From assembly GCF_900453105.1 (NCBI RefSeq), contig NZ_UGPW01000001.1, forward strand, positions 1,922,001-1,986,000: a stretch of 64,000 nt of DNA, given 5' to 3'. A program made the translations under genes and the position numbers. The first letter of the stretch is position 1; each line of letters starts with the position of its first letter. Origin of the DNA: Moraxella ovis. Lineage in GTDB: Bacteria; Pseudomonadota; Gammaproteobacteria; Pseudomonadales; Moraxellaceae. Under the pieces are notes generated by a model, which saw nothing but the letters and a program-made list of their open reading frames with translations, was not told where the DNA came from and did not search any database. Of this stretch, positions 56,621-64,000 are shown in pieces.

Positions 56621-59553
56621 AAACTGGCAATACAGATACACAAACAGCCAACGCCATCATTGACAAGCTTGTCTTTGATGAGGCTGCTTTTGATAGCGAT
56701 ACCAAGCTTGACGAGCATAAAGCCAAGCTCAAAAGCACCTATGCAGCCGCTTTGGGTGGCGACACTGATAAATTGACCGAGTTTAAACGGTTATTGTCAC
56801 AAATACCACCTGTCCAAAACATCGATATTGCTATTAGTATTGAGGGCTTGCACGATGTCTATGAGCGTGGTGAATTTGAAGATGATGCTTATGCATTGCA
56901 TAAAAATTATCAGCCAAGCACCATCACGGCCAAAGATGGTATTGTCATCCAAGCCATTAGCAACCCCCAAACAGGAAACCCTTCATCACAGCCAGCATCA
57001 GACAGCAACATCTTACTGATAGGCGGCACTTATCAAGCAGGCGATGCTGGCATTACCATCCAAAGTGTTGGCAGTACCATTCTGCAAGCTGGTCAAGACA
57101 GTATCTATGATAGAGAAACCAACACTTTCAAGAAAAAAAGCTGGGGTGGTGTCAAAAAGAAAGTGACTGTCACAACTACCACAGAGCAAATCGCCGATAG
57201 CGAGGCAGTCAAGCTAAACGCCAATGCCATCTCAGTGCAGGCGAATGATAATCTATATGCCTATGCTACTGAATTTAATGCACCAGCAGGTCAAATTCAG
57301 CTTAAGGCTGGCGAAGCTTTGGGTCTTTATGCTGTACAGGAAGTGGATGTCAAAGAAGTGGAGTCTAAAACGACTTCTAGCTTTGCTGGCATCAAATATA
57401 GAAAAGTCAATACCAAAGACAGCAAGCAAATCATCAGCGAGCTGCCAACCAGCCTGATTGCTAACTATAGTCAAAGTGAGTCAGGAGGCAATACCCAGCT
57501 ACAAGGCACTCGCTTTGCCAATCTACAAGGGGCGAGCGTCACGGCGGGTGTGGGTGATAAAGCAGTGGCTGATGCTAGGATCATCCTAGACACCATCAGC
57601 ACAACCGTCAGCGTCAGTCAATCTCGCCAATTTGAAAATCTAGTCTGGCAGTCCATTTTAGAGTCGGGTTATATCAATGAAGATGCCAAGCTGCCCTCAT
57701 TCATTGGCGTTACCCCCACTCTCAATGCCACAGGTGGTCTGGCTGTACAAGTACCCATCAACAAAGACGACCCAGATGACAAAGACCATCTGGTCAATGT
57801 CCTGACACGACTAAGCCACAACCCAGGCTTTGACTACCTAAGTGACATCATCCAGCGTGATGATGTGGACTTCACCGCCATCAGACTTGCCCAAGAAGAA
57901 TGGGACTACAAACAAGAAGGACTCTCCCCAGCAGGAGCAGCACTACTGGCGATTGCTTTATCGATGGTAACGGCTGGTGGCGGTGTGTCTGTGCTAAGCT
58001 CGATGGGCGTATCTGTCACAGCAGGTTCTGCGACAGCAGCAATGGCAAATGCTGCCTTCACCTCCTTAGTCACCCAAGCAGGTACTACCCTAGTCAATAA
58101 CAAAGGCGATGTCAATAAAACACTCAAAGACCTAGGTAAATCACAAACTGCCAAAAATATGGCAAGAGCCGTGCTGACAGCTGGGGCAACTGCCAGTCTG
58201 GATAAATTCTTAGCTCAGACTCTGCAAGTAGATATCTCGACCACTGCCACCATCGGTGATAAATTCACTCGTGCCTTTGTACAAGGTGCAGGTCACGCTC
58301 TGACAGATAGCTTAATCTATGGCGAAAGCCTAGAAGAGTCCCTAAAAAGACATCTGACCAATCAACTGGTGGATGCCGCAGCAGCTGGTATTTATACTCA
58401 TGGTGTCAAACCACTAGACATCAATAATACAGAGCTTATCAGTAATGTCGCTCATAAACTTGCCGCTGGCATGACAGGCTGTCTATCTGCCAAAGCGGCA
58501 GGAAATCGTTGTGAAGCAGGCAGCATCGGTGCTGTCGTTGGTGAGATGTGGGGTGATTATCAAGTAGATGACCCAAACACCCTAACCCAAGCACAAAAAG
58601 ACAAACTCATAAGCCAAGCCAAACTGATTGCAGGCATCACTGCTGCTTATGCTGGTGAAGATGTCAATGTGGCTGCTGGTGTGGTAGCGGAGGCGGTTCA
58701 AAATAATGCTTTTGCAGAGATGTATCCCAATGAATGGGATGAAATCGTAAATAATACTGACGGCTCTTACAGTCTTGAGTTGTATGAAGCCATCAGTCGT
58801 AACAAGCAGTACATCTTAATCGGTACTAGCTTTATTCCCATTGTCGGTGACATACAAGGCTTTGCAGAGGCTCAAACTGCTGGTGATTATGTTTTTGCAA
58901 CCATAGGTCTTATACCTGGTTTGGGGGATGTAGCTCAAAAAGCTCATAAAGCAAAAAAAGCTTATGATACTGCCAAATCCGCCAATGATGTGAAGGGCAT
59001 GAAAAGTGCCATTCAAGAGGGTGTGGATGTTTTAAAGGCAGAAGGAAGAGCGACAAAAATTAATGGTGCTCAGGTTATTAAAAAAGTGGAGCGTGGAGAG
59101 ATAACTCCTGCTGGCACATTACCATCACCAAAAAAAGCAAGTGAGCGACGAAGTAGTCCAGGAAAAGCATTTTCATCAACGAGTTTGCAAGAATTAAAAA
59201 TCGGAGAGAGTTTGTTTAAAGGTGGCAACTCCGCTCCCGTGCCAAAACAAGTAGCTGATAAATTATCAGGGAGAAGTTTTAGCAATTTTGATGAATTTAG
59301 AAGTGCTTTTTGGAAAGAAATGGCTAATGACCCTGCAGTTGCTCAAAATTTTAACCCACAAAATCTAGCCCTTATGAGACAAGGTAATGCTCCAATTGCT
59401 CCAAAATCTCAGTATAATGGCAATAACAAAAGATATGAGTTAGATCATAACATAGAAATCAGAGATGGTGATACAATTTACAATCTTGATAATATTATTA
59501 TCAGAACTCCCAAAGATCATGCTGATAAAACAAGTAAGAGAGGTAAAAAATGA
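56596..59553 (+). CDS. cdiA: 5'-truncated third CdiA with colicin/pyocin-type HNH toxin
   Basis: About 985 residues of a cdiA lacking signal peptide, TPS domain and most repeats; the fusion to the nuclease pair lies near 56600. The remaining body resembles the other copies but is diverged (WGGVKKKVTVTTTTEQIAD, PTSLIANYSQSESGGNTQL), followed by LVDAAAAGIYTHGVK, the CdiA-1-type linker and VENN as VQNN. The tip (SGRSFSNFDEFRSAFWKE, YELDHNIEIRDGDTIYNLDN, TPKDHADK) is the S-type pyocin/colicin HNH DNase. The immunity gene overlaps by ATGA. Confidence 0.75.
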   Translation: MPFPLLGKKTGNTDTQTANAIIDKLVFDEAAFDSDTKLDEHKAKLKSTYAAALGGDTDKLTEFKRLLSQIPPVQNIDIAISIEGLHDVYERGEFEDDAYALHKNYQPSTITAKDGIVIQAISNPQTGNPSSQPASDSNILLIGGTYQAGDAGITIQSVGSTILQAGQDSIYDRETNTFKKKSWGGVKKKVTVTTTTEQIADSEAVKLNANAISVQANDNLYAYATEFNAPAGQIQLKAGEALGLYAVQEVDVKEVESKTTSSFAGIKYRKVNTKDSKQIISELPTSLIANYSQSESGGNTQLQGTRFANLQGASVTAGVGDKAVADARIILDTISTTVSVSQSRQFENLVWQSILESGYINEDAKLPSFIGVTPTLNATGGLAVQVPINKDDPDDKDHLVNVLTRLSHNPGFDYLSDIIQRDDVDFTAIRLAQEEWDYKQEGLSPAGAALLAIALSMVTAGGGVSVLSSMGVSVTAGSATAAMANAAFTSLVTQAGTTLVNNKGDVNKTLKDLGKSQTAKNMARAVLTAGATASLDKFLAQTLQVDISTTATIGDKFTRAFVQGAGHALTDSLIYGESLEESLKRHLTNQLVDAAAAGIYTHGVKPLDINNTELISNVAHKLAAGMTGCLSAKAAGNRCEAGSIGAVVGEMWGDYQVDDPNTLTQAQKDKLISQAKLIAGITAAYAGEDVNVAAGVVAEAVQNNAFAEMYPNEWDEIVNNTDGSYSLELYEAISRNKQYILIGTSFIPIVGDIQGFAEAQTAGDYVFATIGLIPGLGDVAQKAHKAKKAYDTAKSANDVKGMKSAIQEGVDVLKAEGRATKINGAQVIKKVERGEITPAGTLPSPKKASERRSSPGKAFSSTSLQELKIGESLFKGGNSAPVPKQVADKLSGRSFSNFDEFRSAFWKEMANDPAVAQNFNPQNLALMRQGNAPIAPKSQYNGNNKRYELDHNIEIRDGDTIYNLDNIIIRTPKDHADKTSKRGKK

Positions 59554-60038
59554 GTAATCTAAATGCAGAAAAAATCATCAAAGCAAAGTCTTTAATACAA
59601 GAATTGTTAAATGCTGAAAGTTCAGAAGACAGAGAGAATGATATTATGCTTGAATTGGATGACATATTGCCAGACCCAAAATGGGGTGACTATATCTTCT
59701 GGACTAACGACTATTGCACAAAAGAAAATGGACTAGATTATGAAAAATTTTTCCAAAAAATAGAAGAATACGAACTTTCTGATGAGTATAAGCGAAATAA
59801 ATATATTATCTCGTTGGTCAATGATTTATTAAATAAAAATTTTAACAACAAATTGGAAATGGATATTGTTAATGAGCTTCGCAAGTTAATCCCAAATGAA
59901 GATTGGATTGATTGCCTATTTGTCAGCAAATCTTGTTTTTTGGAAAATGGACAGCTTGATGAAAAAGAATTTTTGAAATCCATGGGATTGATTGAGTTTG
60001 ATGAATCTAACTTAGTATTCCATTTTGAGCACAATTAA
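59550..60038 (+). CDS. immunity protein of the HNH toxin, internally duplicated
   Basis: A 162-residue acidic protein made of two similar halves: SLIQELLNAESSED... ILPDPKWGDYIFW ... NGLDYEKFFQKI, and SLVNDLLNKNFNNK... LIPNEDWIDCLFV ... NGQLDEKEFLKSM. It overlaps the toxin stop by 4 bases. Colicin E-type immunity folds are shorter, so this is another family. Confidence 0.65.
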   Translation: MSNLNAEKIIKAKSLIQELLNAESSEDRENDIMLELDDILPDPKWGDYIFWTNDYCTKENGLDYEKFFQKIEEYELSDEYKRNKYIISLVNDLLNKNFNNKLEMDIVNELRKLIPNEDWIDCLFVSKSCFLENGQLDEKEFLKSMGLIEFDESNLVFHFEHN

Positions 60039-60086
60039 GTTTGATATACTCGTAGGCTGTAGATTTTTAATAAATACAGATGATTA

Positions 60087-60278
60087 GTGTTAGTTGCAGA
60101 GCAAACAGGTCTGACCCAAACTCAATTTAATGACTTGATTAATTCTCGTCCTGATTATTTTAGACTTGAAAACGCATCGGATAATATGGGTCATCGCAAT
60201 GAGAAACCTGGCAATGGTGATTTACAAGACATCATCAATGATATCAATGAATTTAAACGCAAAAGAGGTATTAGATGA
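60087..60278 (+). pseudogene. toxin-tip fragment of orphan module 5
   Basis: A 63-residue frame opening with GTG. QFNDLINSRPDYFRLENASDN, then MGHRNEKPGNGDL and NEFKRKRG is the C-terminal end of a polymorphic toxin (HNH/GH-E-like Asn-x-Gly-His). All of the upstream pretoxin part is missing. The ankyrin immunity gene overlaps it by ATGA. Confidence 0.55.
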
Positions 60279-60817
60279 TGAGTTATGATATGAGCGGTGT
60301 GGAGATTTTAGATGCATTATGTTTAGGCAATATTACTCTTGCTGAAAATTTATTAAAACAACACCCCCAACACAACTTATCCACTGTCAATAGAGATAAA
60401 AAAAATTGGCTTCACAAAGTCACGGATTCTATGAATCCTGATGAGCCACCACCTGTCACCATCAGCTATCTTATCAACCAAGGTATTCCTATCAACGCCC
60501 AAGATGTTTATGGTATGACCCCATTACACTATGCCATGCGGTCAAAGAATGCTGATGCTGCTATCGCCTTACTGGAGGCAGGGGCTGACTCCAATATTCC
60601 TAATAAAGATGGATTGAGACCTTTATCCATGGTTGGCTATACCAAAGATAGGTTGGATGTACTTGAACTGATGCTCAAAAAAGGTGGCAATGTTCATAGC
60701 ATGATGGGCGATGGCTCTAATAGAACCATTTTGGAAAGTTGGTTGCCAACAGAAAATGAAGAGCAATGGGTGTTTGATATCTATAATTTAATGAAAAAAT
60801 ATGCTCAAAATTTTTAG
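60275..60817 (+). CDS. ankyrin-repeat immunity protein
   Basis: A 180-residue protein with two or three ankyrin repeats (YGMTPLHYAMRSKNADAAIALLEAGADSN; DGLRPLSMVGYTKDRLDVLELMLKKGGNV). Ankyrin proteins are a known class of polymorphic-toxin immunity proteins. It overlaps the stop of the toxin-tip fragment, so it probably protected against that nuclease. Confidence 0.7.
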   Translation: MMSYDMSGVEILDALCLGNITLAENLLKQHPQHNLSTVNRDKKNWLHKVTDSMNPDEPPPVTISYLINQGIPINAQDVYGMTPLHYAMRSKNADAAIALLEAGADSNIPNKDGLRPLSMVGYTKDRLDVLELMLKKGGNVHSMMGDGSNRTILESWLPTENEEQWVFDIYNLMKKYAQNF

Positions 60818-60819
60818 CA

Positions 60820-61758
60820 TCTGATAACAACAACACCCTAAACACCGCTCGCCTTACCGCAGGTGCCATCTCCCTACTCTATGACTTTGATGTGGATACC
60901 GCAGCGAATGAAGCTTTAGTGGCGGTGGAGAATAATGCTTTAGTAAAATTTGGTGACATACAAAACTTTCGTCTGCATTATAATAGATTTTGCTCCCCTG
61001 GACCTTCTGCAGCTTGTGATTCGATCATACATCAATGGAAATATATCAGCTATGATCATGCTGGCATGACTTCTCAAGAAATAGCCGAGTGGAAAAAAGG
61101 CGTTACACACATTATTGAGCATTATAGTCGTCAGTGTACAGATAATGCCTGTCGTAATCATTTAAGAGCTCAAAAATATCGATATATGATTGAACATGCA
61201 GGCACTCCTAGGTATTTATATCAGTTGGAAAGCTCGCTTATTACTTATATTCATGGGCCAAGAGCTGCTATAGCTACTGCAGGCCATCAAATTGCAGGTT
61301 CTGTTGTAGAAGCTTATGATGCGGTTGCGAGGCGGTCGGTTAGGGGTGGTAATCGAAAGCAAGTAAATAATTCAGAGAAAAGTCAAAAAAATAGTAAGGT
61401 TACTGTAGTCAGCACTCCCACCGTCCGCAATTACCAAGGAGTATCACAAGACACTAAAGATAAAATAAATGACATCATTTATTTTGGTAAGGACACATCA
61501 AGCGGCAAAAGTCTTACCAATATTGATTTGCCGTCAGGCAGAGATCCTGTCGCTGATTTTAAGAAAATTTCGAAGAATTTGCAAGTTGCATCCCGAACAG
61601 CAAAAGATGGCTCCGAAATTCAAACTGTTATTTTGCCAGACGGTTCAAAGGTACAACTTCGCACTGTATCCAAAAGCAATCCGGAAGGAACAACGATTGA
61701 TTTTACCCCGCCTGGCAAAAAATCACCCGCATTAAAAATTCGCTATCCAACAAGGTAA
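60820..61758 (+). pseudogene. orphan CdiA C-terminal toxin fragment 6
   Basis: Headless frame directly after the ankyrin gene: NTLNTARLTAGAISLLYDFDV, a canonical VENN, then about 140 residues nearly identical to the entry domain of CdiA-2 up to NNSEKSQK. After that the toxin tip is unrelated (GRDPVADFKKISKNLQVA, LPDGSKVQLRTVSKS, KIRYPTR). A GTG at 60892 could start translation. Immunity gene 6 bases downstream. Confidence 0.7.
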
Positions 61759-61764
61759 ATTATC

Positions 61765-62292
61765 ATGACAAACCAAGAAATCCACCTGCCATTTTTTAAT
61801 CTAAATTTGAATGAAATCAAGCCGCTGTTTAATCCAACAGAACAATCAGTCAAGCTGCTGTATGATTTTTTAAAAACTTATAATCGAGATATTCGTGATG
61901 AATTATTTGTTAGGGCTGGTTATAGCAAGCTAGAATTTCCTTATGCTGTTGATTTTACCGATGATGATTTGGAGTTTGAAACCAATTATTGTGAAGTGGT
62001 AATTCCAATGTTGCTACAAAGCTATTGTTCAATAGACGATACGCTTATCTTCTTTTCCGATTCTGAAAAAAAAGGCACAGCCATTATTGAAACACTTGAA
62101 TGGTACACTCCACCGATGATTGCCGAAACTCCTTGTAACGCTGAATATTATTACATGTTGCTTGGTGATTTTATGGGTGCTCTTGCTACTGATAATCATA
62201 CCGAGTTTTGCGTGATGACGAGTTCACAAAACTTATTTTTATTCGCTGCTAATCCAGAGTATATCGTTGCTTATGTAAGGCGGTCTTTGTAG
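61765..62292 (+). CDS. immunity protein of orphan toxin 6
   Basis: A 175-residue acidic soluble protein (LPFFNLNLNEIKPLFNPTEQ, YCSIDDTLIFFSDSEKKG). It follows the toxin fragment within 6 bases. Family not recognised. Confidence 0.6.
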   Translation: MTNQEIHLPFFNLNLNEIKPLFNPTEQSVKLLYDFLKTYNRDIRDELFVRAGYSKLEFPYAVDFTDDDLEFETNYCEVVIPMLLQSYCSIDDTLIFFSDSEKKGTAIIETLEWYTPPMIAETPCNAEYYYMLLGDFMGALATDNHTEFCVMTSSQNLFLFAANPEYIVAYVRRSL

Positions 62293-62299
62293 GTTTTTA

Positions 62300-62404
62300 A
62301 GCATAGCCCGTATAGACCGGGTTGAGGTAGTCATGTAGGGTGGGCTTAGTCCACCTACGCTACCTACCGCAGGAGCGTTTATACACATGGTGTCAAACCC
62401 CTAG
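62300..62404. repeat. decayed repeat and pretoxin remnant
   Basis: GGGTTGAGGTAG and GTAGGGTGGGCTTAGTCCACCTAC recall the dispersed repeat. Then GGAGCGTTTATACACATGGTGTCAAACCC is a decayed copy of the IYTHGVKPLD coding stretch, out of frame with the next fragment. Confidence 0.4.
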
Positions 62405-63469
62405 ATAGATATCGCCACCACCAGCAAGCTTATCAGCAATCTCTCTTACAAACTTGCCGCAGGCCTAACAGGCTGCCTCTCTGCCAAAGCCAAAGACCAG
62501 TCTTGCGAGGCAGCGGCTGTCGGTGCTATCATCGGTGAGATGGTGGGTGATTGGTTAGTAACAGGAGAGTTAAGACAGCGATTTGAATCTGGTGAGATAA
62601 AACCAGGCTCAGATGACTACAATAAAGTATTAAACACCGCTCGCCTTACCGCAGGCTCTATTGCCCTACTGTATGACTTTGATGTGGATACCGCAGCGAA
62701 TGAAGCTGGGGAGGCGGTGGAGAATAATGCGTTAAAGCAGTCGGATGTTAATGAATTAATAAGGTTGATCAACGCCACCAAAAGAAGAGGATTGTCCGAT
62801 GCTGAACTTGATGAAAAAATGCGCTACTTTGGTAGTTTGGCAGCCAAATGGGCAAATGATAACTATCAAGAAATATTACACTGTCAAAACAACCCAACAA
62901 CAGGTTGTTTAAATAAAATTAAGCATGACTACAGCAATGTAAAATTTAACGAATTAAAAGATGTATTTCATGAATACCCTGAAATACAAAGAAGTCTAAC
63001 AATCTATCAAAGTCGCAATAATCATGTAGTAAACTGCAATTCGTCATACCCTGCAGACTGTATTATCATACAAGGTGGTATAGAAGTTGTTCATTCGGGT
63101 ATTGCTTCGGCGACTGGTCGCGTTAATAGAGCTAGCTTTTCAAGTTCTCGACAAACACCCCAAAACAATACCAATCGAATAATCGACCAAAATCAAATTC
63201 TTGGTAATATAATATCCGATGCCAAAAAAGGGAGGGTCACAAAAGGTAGGACTGACCAATACGAAAAAGATGGTGGTCTTTTACAAGCAAATAGAGAATT
63301 TGATTTATTGGAACTGAGCAATGTTAGACCAATAAATAATCTTGGCAGGATTGGTCAGATGAAAGATGGAACCAAAGTGATTGTAAGAAATAGAAGTTCT
63401 GATGGTAGACCTACATTAGAGATTCAATCTCAGCCAAGAAAAATTGAAATTAGATACAATACTGATTAG
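62405..63469 (+). pseudogene. orphan CdiA C-terminal toxin fragment 7
   Basis: One open frame from NLSYKLAAGLTGCLSAKAKDQ; an ATG at 62540 is the first start. Its linker (GDWLVTGELRQRFESGEIKPG) is a third type, ending in a canonical VENN. The entry-like domain (LHCQNNPTTGCLNKIK, HEYPEIQRSLTIYQSRNNHV) is related to that of fragment 4. The tip (GGLLQANREFDLLELSNV, GTKVIVRNRSSDGRPTLEIQ, KIEIRYN) shares its end pattern with fragment 6. Immunity gene 8 bases downstream. Confidence 0.7.
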
Positions 63470-63477
63470 GATTAAAA

Positions 63478-63846
63478 ATGAATACATGGCAAGATATTAC
63501 CCCTTTGATAAATATTAAATTTGGAAATCTTGAAACTATACAAGTCATAGATGATGTTTTGTATATAAAAATTGATTCTAATTCACAGAAAATGATAATT
63601 TCTTTTAGGAGTTTTTTAAGTTATCAATTGACTTTTGAAAGCTATGCTTTAAAAATATTGAGTGAGCATAATTTGGATGGTAAATCTTGGGTGTTTAAAT
63701 CAGAAAAAGGTGATTTTTATGATTGGTTTAATAATCAAAATTATGGTATCTATGGTGAAAATATAAGCACCTATCGATTAATATTTTTTCATCACATTGT
63801 TGAGGTTTTAAGCGATTCATTTCCTGAAATTCAAGAAAGCTCGTAG
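63478..63846 (+). CDS. immunity protein of orphan toxin 7
   Basis: A 122-residue acidic protein rich in aromatic residues (MNTWQDITPLINIKFGNLET, YDWFNNQNYGIYGEN). Position fits immunity. Not similar by eye to the immunity protein of toxin 6, though the toxins share an end pattern. Family not recognised. Confidence 0.6.
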   Translation: MNTWQDITPLINIKFGNLETIQVIDDVLYIKIDSNSQKMIISFRSFLSYQLTFESYALKILSEHNLDGKSWVFKSEKGDFYDWFNNQNYGIYGENISTYRLIFFHHIVEVLSDSFPEIQESS

Positions 63847-63932
63847 GCTGAGTTAGCGATAGCGTAACCCAGCATTTATGGTACAACCCATTGATTTTAT
63901 TGGGTTTCGAAAGCTCAACCCAACCTACGGGC
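63842..63932. repeat. palindromic GTAGG/CCTAC repeat before the last toxin fragment
   Basis: CTCGTAGGCTGAGTTAGC at the left, ATTGGGTTTC inside, and CTCAACCCAACCTACGGG at the right. The next toxin fragment follows immediately. Confidence 0.7.
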
Positions 63933-64000
63933 TGACAAATTGGCTGCCAGATTAGGGGGAGTGCCTAGAGTTAGATATAAGAACAGAGATAGAGAATTTG
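63931..64000 (+). pseudogene. partial toxin tip cut by the window edge
   Basis: Open frame ADKLAARLGGVPRVRYKN then RDREF. This resembles the start of restriction-endonuclease-fold toxin tips, where RLGG and a K-x-x-x-x-REFD block precede the catalytic residues. Nothing of a pretoxin region precedes it; it is fused directly to the palindromic repeat. Confidence 0.45.

Overview
The window looks like a chromosomal segment of a gammaproteobacterium of the family Moraxellaceae, most likely genus Moraxella. The reasons are the core gene set (trxA-rho, secA, hemL, a separate glyQ/glyS pair, nadR-pnuC, a PACE-type efflux protein), the moderate-to-low GC, and two large filamentous-haemagglutinin/CdiA-type exoproteins with an extended type V signal peptide. 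This assignment is an inference from gene content and protein style; no database was searched.

Bases 1-33,200 are mostly conserved housekeeping DNA. In order: a partial flavoprotein and a small OxLD-type protein; an M48 lipoprotein protease; a BolA-family protein; a SulP transporter; a DUF442 protein; an RluA-type pseudouridine synthase; trxA; rho; an Ala-rich lipoprotein; secA; hemL; a PhnA/YjdM-type protein; ygfZ; a dadA-type dehydrogenase; a decayed toxin-antitoxin locus; psd; a PACE transporter; dtd; an intact IS607-type element (tnpA-tnpB); a PreP-like M16 protease; glyS, an Asp/Asn/Arg-rich lipoprotein and glyQ; a PspC-domain protein; the nadR-pnuC NAD salvage pair; a DUF962 protein; pgsA; and two identical tandem tRNA-Gly(GCC) genes. 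Between pgsA and the tRNAs there is a promoter and terminator with no gene between them, a small-RNA candidate.

Bases 33,200-37,293, just past the tRNAs, are the remains of a mobile island: a Cro/CI-type regulator, an excisionase-like protein, a tyrosine integrase broken by a frameshift and a stop, two small unknown genes, and the decayed C-terminal part of an SNF2/DEAD-type helicase.

Bases 37,294-64,000 form a large polymorphic-toxin (contact-dependent inhibition, CDI) array running off the right edge. It has two full-length cdiA/fhaB-type genes whose first 1,391 codons and 105-bp leader appear identical (4,280-bp direct repeat, offset 9,236 bp) but whose C-terminal toxins differ. Each is followed by its own immunity gene. 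A third cdiA lacks its 5' end. At least six orphan toxin-tip (CT) fragments, most with an immunity gene directly downstream, lie between and after them, and a further toxin fragment is cut by the window edge. Orphan CTs begin around the same conserved stretch (KLAAG-L/M-TGCLSAKA) where the full-length copies diverge. Several are preceded by the same small palindromic repeat built on GTAGG and CCTAC. The layout fits a cassette store in which homologous recombination in the shared pretoxin region can swap toxin/immunity pairs onto an expressed full-length gene. No cdiB (TpsB transporter) gene is visible; the exoproteins would need one encoded elsewhere.
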